Shown piece by piece: positions 47,886 through 54,010 of a stretch of DNA of 64,000 nucleotides. The first letter of the stretch is position 1, and every line of letters starts with the position of its first letter. The position numbers were made by a program, and so were the translations under genes. The DNA is from Enchytraeus crypticus (taxonomy: Eukaryota > Annelida > Clitellata > Enchytraeida > Enchytraeidae). The stretch lies in assembly GCA_905160935.1 (NCBI GenBank), contig CAJHZI010000353.1:1-64000 (forward strand), given 5' to 3'. Below the pieces are notes generated by a model that saw nothing but the letters and a program-made list of their open reading frames with translations, searched no databases and had not been told where the DNA came from.

Positions 47886-50800
47886 CTGTCTCTCTGTCCC
47901 ACTTTCTCTCTCTTTCTCTCTCTGTCTCTCAGTCTCTCTCTGTCTATCTGTCTTTCTCTCTGTCATTTTCTCTTTCTCTCTCTATCCACTTCAGTCTTTC
48001 TCAATCTGTTCGTATGGGTTATTCATGTGGGTTATCCGTTTCATTCAGTCTCTCTCCTGCCGTTTGTATCTGTCTTTCTCCACCTGATTCTTTCGATCAT
48101 TCTGTTTCCGAATTAATTAAATTTTTAGATCAATTCTGTAATGAATTAATTGATTAAATAACAATGCAATTGGTAAAGCAAAAGCCGGTAATGCTAATAT
48201 TAACGTCAGTTTTCTCATTCGAAAGCTATGTCAGTGACGGGCGAACCCAGGATTTGAACCCGCACCTACTGATGCGCGGTCGAGTACCTTACCAACTGAT
48301 TGACTGAATTGATTAATAGATTAATCGTTTATTTTACTGATGGACTAAACGAACGAGAATCTATCTATCTAGCTATCATTTTATTTATCTAATTATATCT
48401 CTTCTCTCTCTTAGTGCACTGCCTACTGGCAGGTCAATGGTATATAACGCCTCCACTCTACTCTGTCTTCCGCCTTCCTCTTCATTTCCACATATGAGTG
48501 GGTCTTCAAATCATCTAACATACCTTGTCGTGATGTACCATTATTTTTCTTGGGGAATATGCTTTTTGACGAGGTGGGTCCCCTATGCCTTCCTCAGCTT
48601 TGAATGACATTTACAGGGCAGGGGTGTCATTCCCTGAGAAAACAATCCTGTTTACCCTAACTATCCTGTTTATCCTAATTATATCTATCTTTTTATTTAT
48701 CTAATTGTTTTTAGAGTAACGAGCTGCTGCGTCTGATTGGTCACTCGGAGAGAGTAGTAGGCGTGGCCTGCGGTAGAGAGGGCGTGGTTTGTAGTAGCTC
48801 AGCTGATCGATCCGTCAAACTTTGGGCTCTGCCATCTGCCGAAGTGACCAGCGTCCAGCCAGGCGATGTGATAAGTCAAGGTCACGAGGGTCCAGTGACG
48901 GCGATAGTCAGGGCTGAGAGATCCGGAGTAGTAGTTAGTGCTGGGAGGTTAGTATCTGTGTTAAAAACTTTTTACTTATTTACTTAATAGATTAAGTTAT
49001 TCCCCGTGTTGTGTCCGGGTTGTTTGAAGAATTGACAAACCGGTGACCGCACGTGTCGCAGAAAGCGAATTAAGCACCCAGATACATACCAACGTCAGAA
49101 AGGGCATTCTGTTAATGAGAGCCTAGGCTCCAGAAATTGCTGGAGAAATTTAAACGAATGGAAAAGTCTCAAATAGGGGATTGACTGATGATGTGATGTC
49201 GGACAGAGAGGATTTGAGACAGTCTATTCGTATCCCGACCCTAGTTAAACTGGGATTCAAGGGAGGATGATGATGATGATGATGATGACTTGATATATTA
49301 AGTTATTAAAGCAACTGCTGTAATTGTGGTACAGTCGAGCTTTAGGATTGGAGACAGTGGCGATGTCGGTAAATTACTCGATCGCGGATCAGTATGGGAG
49401 GAGATCAAATCCTGGGCTCGCCCGTCACTGACATCGCTTTCGAGTGAGGACACTGACGTTAAAATTAGCTTTACCAGCTTTATCATTGCAAAGTGACGTC
49501 ATCTGCATATTTTGTTTTATATTTTTTGTGATTAATAGGGACGGAAAACTGATGAAATGGGTTTGGCAAGAAGACTGTGGAAAACTGAAATGTGTTGCCA
49601 TCTGTAAGGTAATAACAGCTGTCTTTTTTTACCTTTTTCAAATTATGAACTGGTCCAATTTATTTCAGAATTTTATTACTAGCTTTCATTTCTTAATCAG
49701 AAATTATGTCGTTTTCCTCTGCAGTACACTTCTTTGGTTACCCTTGTGGTTCTAAAGTATTCTGTATCTTAGAAGAAAATTATGGTAAAGGTTATTCACT
49801 TTTGTTATTCTTAGTAGCTGCCACTGACTGCACTACCTCATAGAGTTTAAGTTCTTTTGTGGTAGCCTTCTTCAATCTTCATGCTATTTGCAAAATAACA
49901 ACGCCATTGGCTAGAGCCAATGGCGAAATCTTTCTTGAAAAAAAGCTTGCCTGAAATCTTAACTCTGTTCACTGCTATATGAATGCGCGTGTTGACAGGC
50001 TAGTAGTAAAGCGGTTAACTGCTTGGCGTTTATCGGAGACTCTGGGAATCTGCTGGCTGCTGGTTCAAATGACAGCAACGTCACACTGTGGAGCTTAGCA
50101 GGGGCTTTGTTCAGGTTAGTGATATGAGCTTTTATCTTATTATATAGGCAGTAATATTGCTATATATATTTTTGTAAAATTGTTTGATTAATTTATAAAT
50201 TGAGTGATTACTTGATAGATGTACTGATTGATTGATCAATTGAGTGATCATTGTAGGAAAAACGTTTCGTACAACTGTTAAATTACTGATTGACCTTATA
50301 GTAATATTATGGCTAAATTTACAAATTTACTGATAGTTTAATTGATTGATGATATAGTTTGATTGATTGATTGATATAGTTTAATTGATTGATTAATATA
50401 GTTTAATTGACTGATTTATATAGTTAATTGATTGATTGACATAGTTTAATTGATTGATTGATTTATATAGTTTAATTGATTGATTGATGCAGACAGGAGT
50501 GCGTGCTTCAGTCTGACAGCCCGGTAACCAGTCTGGTTGCCATGGGTAACAGTGACTCAGACTACGTTTTGCTAGGCACCCAAATGCAGCCAGAAATCTT
50601 CTACTGGACTAAAACCAAATCTAAAATGCACACAGGAAAAATTAACTGTGGGTGCGTAGGTTTTAAACTTTCGTGTCGTATTTTTTTTCTCTCTCTCAGT
50701 GCTCTACCTACAGGTCCATTGTATATAACGCTTCCAGTCTTCTCTGTCTTCCGCTTTTCTCTTCATGTCTACATATGAGTGGACTTTAAATTATCTAGCA

Positions 50801-51538
50801 ATAGGTTACTCATTCGTATTACTCTTAGTTGTTCCCTATAGTTACACACATGTCAGATGTATAGTTGCTGATCTCCTCCCCTATGTAACCGTGACTGAGT
50901 CAAAGTTTTACACTGCATGCTGCTGAATGCGACTTATAAATTTTCGTAAAATTTAGACTTTTGATTGTAAAACTGCCTTCATAGAATTTTCCATAGCAGA
51001 TCAGCTGCTTAGTTGATAAGCTGCTTAGGCGATACTCAGTTTTATAACTGGTTTCAACAAGCTGAAACATGTTGAACTGGTTTCTATTGGCTGAAACTGG
51101 TTCAACTGGAATCAACTGGCTGAAACTGGTTCAGCTGGATTTTTCTATTTATTTCTGTATGTTAAACGATATCAGCTCGCAATCATGTGTCACATATTAA
51201 CTTTATTGCTCTATTCAGACACACCGACTGGTGTCTAACCAGTGCCCTGATGTCACGCTCCACCGTCCATGACAACATCGAGCACCATCCTGTGCTGATA
51301 ACCGGCAGCACGGATGATAATTTCATCATGTCTGAGATTTCTTCTGTCACTACGTCGTATCAGAAGTACATCTTTCTCACCAGCGAATCTGATAAGAATA
51401 AGGTTTGTTTAGTATAAGTATGTGCAGCATTTGTCGTAATATGCTGTTTGTACAAAGTTAGTTCTCTCTCTTTCTCTCTCTATCTGTCACACTCTCTGTT
51501 TCTCTCTCTCTCTCACTCTGTCTCTCTCTCTCTCTTTG

Positions 51539-51579
<41 letters not shown>

Positions 51580-53619
51580 AGTTATTATATAACTAGTCTA
51601 TAGTACTGAGCAGTTAGCTCTGCATCTCATCGTTTAAATATGCATTAACTTTAAGCTGCTGTCGAATCATAAAATTCTCTCAAATTCGCTAAATCGAGTC
51701 ATCTATTAAAATCTATGAGAGGATGGCGGCCTCATCATCGGCATAAAAGCAATGTCTACATAAATTTAGCTCTATTTTTAATTTGGCTGGAGCCAGTGGC
51801 GATGTCGGTTGGTTATTCGACCGCGGATCAGTATGTGCGGGGTTTAAATCCTGGGCTCGCCCTTCTCTGACATCGCTTTCGAATGAGAATACTGACGTTA
51901 ACATTAGCTTTAGTTTGTTTAGCATTTTATTACTTTTATTCCATAGACCGTTGAAGACCCACCTTTTCCATCTCTCTTTTCCATCCACTGTCCATGAGTT
52001 GCGACCAGCACGTAAACCTTCTTTAATGCTATTTATCTTAATTCTGACTGATTTTCTGGATTTTAGAATTTTCACCGCTTTTGGACCTTTTTTGCTTACT
52101 GGCTTGGATTTGTCTCAATGGCGCTCGATGTTGTCATGGACGACAGTAGCACTCTAACTGTTGTTATTTTTATGCTAAACCATGTTAACAGAAGAAGATC
52201 GTGACGTTAAACGACACGTCCAAGATCAAACTGAAGGGCAGTACTGGAAAAGAAAACAGGATAACGTGCTTCACGACATCCTCTAGCACTCTGTATATAG
52301 GAGACACTCGTGGGTACATAACGAGAGCTGTAGGTGGAGCAATGGACAGCAAGCGGGTTAGTTTTTAACTCATGATAAAATATCGTATACGTAGAATCTT
52401 AGATAATAATTATAATTATTAAAATAACTGTAAAGTGTATATTAATTAAAATAATTGTAACGTTTAGAATAATTAATTAATATAGTTGTAGTGTTTATAG
52501 TAATAATTGTAATTGTAACGTTTAGAATAATTAATTAATATAGTTGTAGTGTTTATAGTAATAATTGTAATTGTAACGTTTAGAATAATTAATTAATATA
52601 GTTGTAGTGTTTATAGTAATAATTGTAATTGTAACGTTTAGAATAATTAATTAATATAGTTGTAGTGTTTATAGTAATAATTGTAACTGTAACGTTTAGA
52701 AAAATTAAAATAAAGATCATTATGTCTACAGATATAATCATAATAATCTAGTAGATAGTAGATAGTTTGATAGTTTTAAATAATTGTTTATTGCAATACT
52801 CTGGTTTCAGGCGCACACAGCCAGCATCACGGCTTTAGTGGCGACACCTGATGTTCTGTTCAGTGCATCAGCTGATAGAACCATCAAAGCCTGGAAGATT
52901 GTTCATATTCCTCTCCTAGAACAGGTTTCACTTTTCTGCGTGTCTGCAGTATCAGTGCATTGTAGTCTATTGAGCTTGCTGCTTTTCTATCTATCTCTCT
53001 CTAACTGCGGATCAGTAGGTGCGGGGTTCAAATCCTGGGCTCGCCCGTCACTGACATCGCTTTTGAGTGAGGAAACTGACGATAACTTTAGCTTTGCCAG
53101 CTTTTTCTCTCTTTCTTAGAGCACTGCCTATTGGCAGGTCCATGGTATATAACGCCTCCACTCTTCTCTGTCTTCCGCTTTCCTCTTCATATCCACATAC
53201 GAATACACTGAGATTCTTATTAAATGAATAGTTGAAATAACAGCTATTCGCGGTAATATAACTGGCAAAGAGAACGGCAAATATGATTATTGTTTCAATT
53301 GCTATTTGTTTCTATTTTGTTGTGTCTCTTGGCTGATGAATCTTTCCATGTATGCAGTTAGGCTAGATTTGAAACTTCTAATTTATTTAATTATATATTA
53401 AACATTTAAATATTATATTGTAAAATTTAAATTTTAAAATTATATTACATTTTAAAATTGTAATTCTTTTAAAAATTCTGTTGACAGATTGGACTGTACT
53501 ACTGCCAGATGCCTGTTGTGTGCATGACGCTGCTATCACCTGGTGAATGCGGTGAAAATAGTCACAAGCTGGTGACGGGAGATCAGTTGGGTCAGGTGGG
53601 AGTCATCAAATGGCAGTAG
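13659..53619 (+). CDS. TEP1: telomerase-associated protein 1 / vault protein, complete 55-exon gene
   Basis: A complete coding model from ATG 13659 (CACCATGG, ideal Kozak) to TAG 53619. The 55 exons sum to 8,442 nt (2,813 residues plus stop); every intron is GT-AG and every junction keeps phase. Domain order is TROVE, DUF4062, NACHT and C-terminal WD40 propellers, which is diagnostic for TEP1 (about 2,627 residues in human). Known role: TEP1 binds telomerase RNA and vault RNA through TROVE and is a subunit of the vault ribonucleoprotein. The closest wording to vertebrate TEP1 is in the LPFMAMLRNL, SRQFPFRF-like, FISSTFRDMHGERD and LNCVAFHPEGQ segments. Exons are listed in the five block entries. 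Unusual: an RG-rich insert in TROVE and decoy splice-site arrays in many introns. No frameshift or internal stop was found. Confidence 0.95.
15385..15640 (+). mobile_element. SINE family F, near full-length copy
   Basis: A second tRNA-derived SINE. It has an A-box-like CGCAATGGTTAGAGG and a near-perfect B box GGGTTCGATTCCCGG (about 15474-15488), then a body ending TGATCATTTCACTATAATGT and a (TTA)n tail. Other copies: 1735-1900, 21775-22005 (minus) and a degenerate one at 38840-39030. Confidence 0.8.
15720..15855. repeat. about 34-bp tandem repeat in TEP1 intron 2
   Basis: Four to five diverged units containing ATTCTTAAATACACTCTAA-like strings, ending about 60 bp before the exon-3 acceptor. 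Non-coding. Confidence 0.75.
15913..26428 (+). CDS. TEP1: TEP1 exons 3-17: TROVE RNA-binding domain
   Basis: Exons 15913-16047, 16469-16630, 17080-17176, 17861-18021, 18786-18919, 20207-20364, 20815-20924, 21298-21388, 22195-22555, 22889-23072, 23506-23658, 23985-24074, 24879-25024, 25529-25600, 26249-26428 (residues about 280-1023). The TROVE module (Telomerase, Ro, Vault) in Ro60 is a helical HEAT-like ring plus a vWA-like fold. Here the ring part runs to exon 11 (ATANFLLAFAANCDV, LPFMAMLRNL, KQFPFRFFSA). The vWA-like part follows in exons 12-17 (AGRTIILCNLT, NNLIILSAGQSAES, LSGFSDQMLRFIAEKG). Exon 6 is a lysine-rich linker. Exon 11 inserts an RG-rich segment between the two parts. Confidence 0.93.
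16670..16840. repeat. CT microsatellite in TEP1 intron 4
   Basis: Degenerate (CT)n. Similar CT runs sit in TEP1 introns near 30600, 34790, 35110, 37100, 37890, 41630, 44350, 47850 and 51460. Some adjoin family D fragments (GA tail read on the other strand); others stand alone. Confidence 0.85.
17365..17500 (+). mobile_element. SINE family A copy
   Basis: Head GCTGGCTGGAGCCAGTGGCG through the GAGGAAACTGACGTTAAC core, inside TEP1 intron 5, after a (CAGT)n tract at 17215-17300. Confidence 0.8.
18203..18340 (+). mobile_element. SINE family A copy with 5' foldback
   Basis: A-family copy in TEP1 intron 6. Its first bases form an imperfect inverted repeat (CTTCGCCGCTGGCT / AGCCAGTGTCGAAG). Confidence 0.8.
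18640..18790 (+). repeat. 34-bp array spanning the TEP1 exon-7 acceptor
   Basis: Four tandem 34-bp units each end in GGAGGAGAG, the first coding bases of exon 7. They start near 18649, 18683, 18717 and 18751, and the true exon start at 18785/18786 is the fifth at the same spacing. Confidence 0.9.
18920..19750. repeat. 22-bp minisatellite in TEP1 intron 7
   Basis: More than thirty copies of a 22-bp G/T-rich unit (TTGTCGTTGTTTGTACCATT+GC). The array grows out of the exon-7 donor region: its first degenerate units start within 10 bp of the GT at 18920. The unit lacks stops in all frames, so long open frames on both strands are artefacts. Confidence 0.92.
19800..20195. repeat. (GATT)n tract before TEP1 exon 8
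   Basis: Degenerate GATT/GACT repeats in sense orientation, running to within about 12 bp of the acceptor CTGCAG at 20201-20206. Confidence 0.85.
20535..20785. repeat. 15-bp minisatellite in TEP1 intron 8
   Basis: About sixteen units of CTATTAGCATATAAT type. Open on the minus strand only because the unit is a multiple of three without stops; not a gene. Confidence 0.9.
20997..21135 (-). mobile_element. SINE family A copy with 5' foldback
   Basis: Minus-strand copy in TEP1 intron 9. Its 5' end is inverted on itself (GACCTCGCTCTGGCT-CC-AGCCAGTGACGATGTC). Confidence 0.8.
21775..22005 (-). mobile_element. SINE family F copy
   Basis: Minus-strand copy in TEP1 intron 10. The plus strand shows GGCCGGGAATCGAACCCACG, the reverse complement of the B box, with the family F body on its left. 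Confidence 0.8.
22020..22135 (+). mobile_element. retroposon family B2, (TTGA)n tail
   Basis: Reads GTGGTGCTTTGGCACCTGTT, then GACGTCCCTGACATTGACTT and AAATTCTTATTGATTGATTG. Other B2 copies: 4690-4745(+), 24720-24838(+) and 33210-33285(-). The GATT-type tail explains part of the window's GATT microsatellites. Confidence 0.75.
22195..22555 (+). CDS. TEP1: TEP1 exon 11: RG/RGG-rich insert within TROVE
   Basis: The exon begins QLIIDTAIALAEGR, then about 95 residues dominated by Arg and Gly with about fifteen RG dipeptides (e.g. RGRGRGQRGG, RGRGRGRGRGG), and ends in a basic KKQRKRIRK patch. Donor AA|GTAAGT fits exon 12 in phase. RGG segments in general bind RNA and are targets of arginine methyltransferases; whether this one does is inference. 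The bases are G-rich and internally repetitive, so it probably grew by slippage. Confidence 0.93.
22795..22885. repeat. (GATT)n before TEP1 exon 12
   Basis: Nearly pure ATTG repeat directly upstream of the acceptor AATTTCAG at 22881-22888. Confidence 0.9.
23402..23545 (+). repeat. 78-bp tandem duplication across the TEP1 exon-13 acceptor
   Basis: Copy 1 has acceptor TGTTGACAG ending 23427 and 39 bp of exon-like sequence; copy 2 has the same acceptor ending 23505 and is the real exon start. Read in frame, copy 1 gives VAQVAVLLGLMCK then TAA (23467-23469). Confidence 0.93.
23660..23935. repeat. (AATC)n/(AGAT)n tract after TEP1 exon 13
   Basis: Degenerate AATC-type repeat starting directly after the exon-13 donor, the opposite polarity to the tracts found upstream of acceptors. 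Confidence 0.85.
24310..24625 (-). mobile_element. degenerate tRNA-derived repeat
   Basis: On the minus strand, GGTTGGTCGAATGGATAGCC and TATATGTTCAAATCTCAGCC resemble A and B boxes at SINE-like spacing. The plus-strand flank has a GAGAAAATAGACGTTAAAT remnant like the B-family core. Probably an old retroposon mosaic in TEP1 intron 14. Confidence 0.4.
24720..24838 (+). mobile_element. retroposon family B2 copy
   Basis: GACGTCCCTGACATTGCCTT, ATGGCGAGGAACCGGACGTT, then AAATTCTTATTGATCGATTG tail. Best B2 example for the core hairpin (GCC-TTAT-GGC). Confidence 0.8.
25605..25975. repeat. AATC/CAGT-type tract after TEP1 exon 16, with a B1 insertion
   Basis: AATC-polarity repeat starting about 10 bp after the exon-16 donor, interrupted by a B1 retroposon at 25727-25800 with a TTA tail. 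Confidence 0.8.
26760..27230 (+). repeat. 53-bp array spanning the TEP1 exon-18 acceptor
   Basis: Acceptor-like CAG ends at 26944, 26997, 27050, 27103 and 27156, each followed by ATGG, and the real TAG acceptor ends at 27209 with the same 53-bp step. Two older, more diverged units with a 61-bp step lie upstream (AG ending near 26822 and 26883). Confidence 0.92.
27210..29033 (+). CDS. TEP1: TEP1 exons 18-21: DUF4062 region
   Basis: Exons 27210-27386, 27744-27986, 28516-28629, 28913-29033 (residues about 1024-1242). VRVFISSTFRDMHGERDVL opens the DUF4062 domain, an N-terminal module found before NACHT/AAA NTPases in both bacteria and animals, and VDLRWGLRED and LFLGLLGERYGWVP follow. Its function is unsettled; a Rossmann-like fold related to TIR/deoxyribosyltransferase has been proposed. 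Exon 21 (YPCQWGG) leads into the NACHT domain. Confidence 0.92.
27390..27610. repeat. (AATC)n remnants after TEP1 exon 18
   Basis: AATC-polarity repeats within and beyond the first 40 bp after the exon-18 donor. CCAGCAGGTTT-like copies of the exon end recur near 27515, each a possible decoy donor. Confidence 0.6.
27975..28225 (+). repeat. 44-bp array spanning the TEP1 exon-19 donor
   Basis: The exon end and donor (TTTATCAA|GTGAGT, GT at 27987) recurs with GT at 28031, 28075 and 28119 in exact 44-bp steps, then in degenerate form near 28165 and 28213. Confidence 0.93.
28630..28800. repeat. (TAA)n filling TEP1 intron 20
   Basis: The microsatellite starts at the donor itself (GG|GTTAATAATAAT) and fills more than half of the 283-bp intron. 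Confidence 0.9.
29119..29300 (+). repeat. 100-bp duplication across the TEP1 exon-22 acceptor
   Basis: Copy 1 (acceptor ending 29137, exon-like 29138-29196) and the real exon start (29238) share the GATT tract, the acceptor TGATCCACAG and about 60 exon bases with very few mismatches. Copy 1 runs into an in-frame TGA in the following GATT repeat. Confidence 0.93.
29238..37040 (+). CDS. TEP1: TEP1 exons 22-33: NACHT NTPase and helical linker
   Basis: Exons 29238-29420, 29841-30019, 30436-30583, 31073-31252, 32108-32200, 32566-32689, 32941-33121, 33761-33870, 34495-34583, 34995-35109, 35769-35877, 36818-37040 (residues about 1243-1820). Walker A is GKSGAGKS (about 1293-1300, exon 22), Walker B is FLLFIDGADQ (about 1384-1393, exon 24), and exon 25 opens with a sensor-like strand (VQIVISLGET). 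This is a STAND-class NTPase expected to bind and hydrolyse ATP, since the catalytic residues are intact. Exons 27-33 encode the helical region between NACHT and the propellers. Confidence 0.93.
29460..29830 (+). mobile_element. retroposon family C copy filling TEP1 intron 22
   Basis: Starts TTGTGCCAGTGCTGCTGAAG and includes GAACGCCTAGGCTCCAGAAA, then a long (GATGAC)n tail reaching within 10 bp of the exon-23 acceptor (GTAACTGCAG). Most of the intron is this insertion. Confidence 0.8.
31389..31850 (-). mobile_element. retroelement C-terminal ORF fragment (nuclease-like)
   Basis: A 140-residue open minus-strand frame within TEP1 intron 25, extended upstream in frame by EPLGLIHSDG. It contains KRPDGVSQIPW, WDVTVTDTF, AAAGADAEAAANRKTLKY and a C-terminal LGRRTSAI..GDQREKAFLWQRLSIALQR. 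I have seen this arrangement in invertebrate retroelement polyproteins downstream of the reverse transcriptase. The PD...DVTV...K spacing suggests a PD-(D/E)XK-type nuclease (inference). The upstream RT part is absent, so it is a relic. Confidence 0.7.
31925..32095. repeat. TGTATTTATTTTATTAG-type array before TEP1 exon 26
   Basis: About ten units of 17-18 bp, T-rich, ending directly at the acceptor (TGTATTTCAG at 32098-32107). It acts as an extended pyrimidine-rich tract. Confidence 0.85.
32690..32885. repeat. 15-bp minisatellite at the TEP1 exon-27 donor
   Basis: Units of the CTTACTGAACTTCCT type begin about 5 bp after the donor (G|GTTGGTACTGAAC) and fill most of the intron. The minus strand is open by composition and gives a Lys-Phe-Ser-rich artefact. 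Confidence 0.9.
33129..33358 (-). mobile_element. SINE family A split by a B2 insertion
   Basis: Minus-strand A copy beginning 8 bp after the exon-28 donor. Between CCCAGGAT and AGGATTTGAA it is interrupted by a minus-strand B2 element (about 33200-33288). The 5-bp AGGAT is present on both sides and is probably the target-site duplication. Confidence 0.85.
33412..33610 (+). mobile_element. retroposon family C, long copy
   Basis: Begins CCGTGTTGTGCCCGGGTTGC and includes AAAGGGCATTCGGTTGGTGA and GCCTAGGCTCCAGAAATTG, ending AAACTGGGACGATGGGAAGA. In TEP1 intron 28. Confidence 0.75.
33845..34060 (+). repeat. 129-bp duplication across the TEP1 exon-29 donor
   Basis: The exon end CTACATCAGCTACTGGCAG, the donor GTCTGTTATC and the following AATC repeat recur with the second donor at 34000, 129 bp downstream of the real one at 33871. 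The second copy is diverged (CTACATTAGCTCCTGGCCCG). Confidence 0.88.
34630..34770 (-). mobile_element. SINE family A copy
   Basis: Minus-strand copy in TEP1 intron 30, with GAGCCTAGGATTTGAACCCC as the B-box complement. Confidence 0.8.
35465..35700 (-). mobile_element. LINE 3'-terminal fragment
   Basis: Minus-strand translation reads KRKRGRPRNTWLSTINKDL, RALNISWEDAAKIADDRIEW and RSVAALC, the conserved C-terminus of many non-LTR pol proteins, then stops and ends in a short (TGA)n-like tail. A 5'-truncated insertion in TEP1 intron 31, next to a family D fragment. Confidence 0.82.
37125..37320. repeat. CT-rich microsatellite in TEP1 intron 33
   Basis: Degenerate (CT)n/(CTTT)n; no coding sense. 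Confidence 0.85.
37408..37510 (-). mobile_element. SINE family A copy, 5'-truncated
   Basis: Minus-strand copy with the 3' core and B-box region in TEP1 intron 33. Confidence 0.75.
37725..53619 (+). CDS. TEP1: TEP1 exons 34-55: WD40 propellers and C-terminus
   Basis: Exons 37725-37820, 38203-38327, 39397-39546, 39779-39887, 40944-41063, 41497-41595, 41905-42061, 42824-42930, 43779-43933, 44130-44223, 44620-44799, 45145-45252, 46659-46800, 47629-47795, 48715-48947, 49539-49608, 49999-50114, 50493-50651, 51219-51402, 52192-52356, 52811-52924, 53488-53619 (residues about 1821-2813). At least 18 blade ends of the VRLY/LSLWN/VKLW/LIVWD/LKLWD type are visible, enough for two or more propellers. 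In mammalian TEP1 this region docks on the vault. Exon 47 carries an acidic insert (MDDMDDW, QVEQEEWQRKHED) before its blade. The protein ends VGVIKWQ. Confidence 0.93.
37960..38200. repeat. (ATTC)n tract before TEP1 exon 35
   Basis: Degenerate CATTCATT repeats up to the acceptor TCATACAG at 38195-38202. Confidence 0.88.
38500..38638 (-). mobile_element. SINE family A copy
   Basis: Minus-strand copy in TEP1 intron 35. A short A-core fragment also lies at about 38375-38398, and a degenerate family F copy follows at about 38840-39030. Confidence 0.78.
39080..39396 (+). repeat. GATT tract with 91-bp duplication of the exon-36 acceptor
   Basis: GATT repeats hold a first copy of the acceptor and exon start (AG ending 39305, about 50 exon-like bases), 91 bp before the real one (exon 39397). 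Read in frame the first copy ends at a TGA in the GATT repeat. Confidence 0.92.
39950..40500. repeat. 20-bp minisatellite in TEP1 intron 37
   Basis: About 26 units. The central 16 or so (about 40135-40460) are almost identical copies of TAGCCTATAATTTATTAAGC, with diverged units on both sides. Confidence 0.95.
40855..40940. repeat. (GATT)n before TEP1 exon 38
   Basis: Nearly pure TTGA repeat ending 1-2 bp before the acceptor CAG at 40941-40943. Confidence 0.92.
42062..42400. repeat. about 43-bp AT-rich array at the TEP1 exon-40 donor
   Basis: The array begins at the donor (G|GTAATATAACTG); a second GGTAATAT occurs 35 bp downstream (GT 42097). Units contain AACTGTTATAATGTATTAAC. Confidence 0.85.
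42395..42530 (-). mobile_element. SINE family A copy with 5' foldback
   Basis: Minus-strand copy, rearranged in its middle, ending in an inverted 5' end (GACCTCGTCACTGGCT-CC-AGCCATGGGCGAGGTG). Confidence 0.78.
42601..42742 (+). mobile_element. SINE family A copy with long flanking direct repeats
   Basis: Full-length plus copy. About 34 bp on each side (about 42568-42602 and 42747-42782, TAACACGGTAT...TATAATCATTCTT) match with two or so differences, giving either an unusually long target-site duplication or insertion into a pre-existing tandem unit. Confidence 0.8.
43438..43578 (-). mobile_element. SINE family A copy
   Basis: Minus-strand full copy in TEP1 intron 41, from AGCTGGTAAAGCTAAGGTTA to CTTCGCCATTGGCTCCAGCC. 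Confidence 0.82.
43925..44015 (+). repeat. 30-bp array spanning the TEP1 exon-42 donor
   Basis: Donor GTAAGTACTGTTCGACAG recurs with GT at 43934 (real), 43964 and 43994, each preceded by CTGACC(A/T). Confidence 0.93.
44040..44180 (+). repeat. 66-bp in-frame duplication of the TEP1 exon-43 acceptor
   Basis: Acceptor GTTACAG ends at 44063 and at 44129, followed by the same 44 or so bases (ACCTATTTGCACTCTAAGAG...). The frame is open from the first copy through the second, so using either acceptor keeps the protein frame (22-codon difference). Confidence 0.93.
45015..45144 (+). repeat. 32-bp array before the TEP1 exon-45 acceptor
   Basis: Three units containing TTGTTTGTGCTCAG or CTCG, with AG ending at 45047 and 45079 and mutated at 45111, then the real acceptor ending 45144. 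Confidence 0.88.
45400..46400. repeat. 34-bp minisatellite with higher-order structure, TEP1 intron 45
   Basis: About 27 units of 34 bp with the palindrome GAATAGCTATTC in most units. A marker variant (ACTGTCGAAT) at 45481 recurs at 45821, exactly ten units later, and the variants that follow recur in the same order. Confidence 0.93.
46560..46655. repeat. (GATT)n/(GACT)n before TEP1 exon 46
   Basis: TTGA repeats flanking a TGAC block, ending about 5 bp from the acceptor GTGTAG at 46653-46658. Confidence 0.9.
46801..47100. repeat. ACAACA-rich stretch in TEP1 intron 46
   Basis: Degenerate (CAA)n/(ACAACA)n, the complement of the GTT tails of family E, directly after the exon-46 donor. No exon. 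Confidence 0.7.
47375..47521 (-). mobile_element. SINE family A copy with perfect 21-bp 5' foldback
   Basis: Minus-strand full copy. Its 5' end continues as a perfect inverted repeat: arms 47478-47498 and 47501-47521, spacer CC. Confidence 0.88.
48175..48300 (-). mobile_element. SINE family A copy
   Basis: Minus-strand copy in TEP1 intron 47, GGCGAACCCAGGATTTGAAC as B-box complement. A family D copy follows (48405-48615). Confidence 0.78.
48995..49290 (+). mobile_element. retroposon family C, longest copy
   Basis: Begins CCCCGTGTTGTGTCCGGGTT, holds the middle segment GATGTCGGACAGAGAGGATT, and ends CAAGGGAGG plus a GAT tail. Best reference copy for the family, in TEP1 intron 48. Confidence 0.8.
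49345..49483 (+). mobile_element. SINE family A copy
   Basis: Plus-strand full copy in TEP1 intron 48, directly after the family C element. Confidence 0.8.
49905..49930. mobile_element. solo SINE A 5' foldback
   Basis: CGCCATTGGCT-AG-AGCCAATGGCG: only the inverted 5' end of family A is present, without body or tail. Confidence 0.6.
50170..50490. repeat. (GATT)n/ATAGTTTAATTGATT array before TEP1 exon 51
   Basis: Compound repeat ending at the acceptor GATGCAG (50486-50492). Confidence 0.88.
51785..51925 (+). mobile_element. SINE family A copy
   Basis: Plus-strand full copy in TEP1 intron 52. A family E fragment (GCTCGATGTTGTCATGGACG ... GTTGTT tail) lies at 52122-52170, just before exon 53. 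Confidence 0.8.
52440..52710. repeat. 58-bp minisatellite in TEP1 intron 53
   Basis: Five units with CGTTTAGAAT at 52461, 52519, 52577, 52635 and 52693, exact 58-bp steps, AT-rich. Confidence 0.93.
52999..53105 (+). mobile_element. SINE family A, 5'-truncated
   Basis: Starts at the ACTGCGGATCAGTAGGTGCG position of the consensus in TEP1 intron 54; a family D fragment follows. Confidence 0.78.
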
Positions 53620-54010
53620 ACAGAGCTTGGCCCTCCAGAGCAACAACAACAACAGCAGCCATGATACAAGCTTATAAAATCTTCTAGGATTTCTCGCTGT
53701 TCTCATTTGTTGATAGAGACGTGACCAACATCAACCGCTGATGTTAAAATGTTGCTTGATTCTCAGCCGTTTTTTCCGAAATGGGTGGAAAAACGAGCGT
53801 ATAAAACTTTTTTGAGTAGTTTGCTTTTTCTTTAGCTAGCTTACAGTAGTTTGTTTAGCGTGGTTCTAGTGTTTCGTAGCTTTTTCTTTAACATTTGAGA
53901 AGTCAACTTTTTTTATTTCTAAGGAAGCCTACTTTTTAATTTCTAAATCAACAGCCTTTTTGAGGTTAAGCCAGTTTTAGTTGAACCTATATAATAAAAT
54001 CACCAATTTA
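53620..54010 (+). other. probable TEP1 3' UTR
   Basis: Follows the stop codon. An AATAAA at 53993-53998 is the first good poly(A) signal. The true cleavage site is unknown. Confidence 0.5.
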
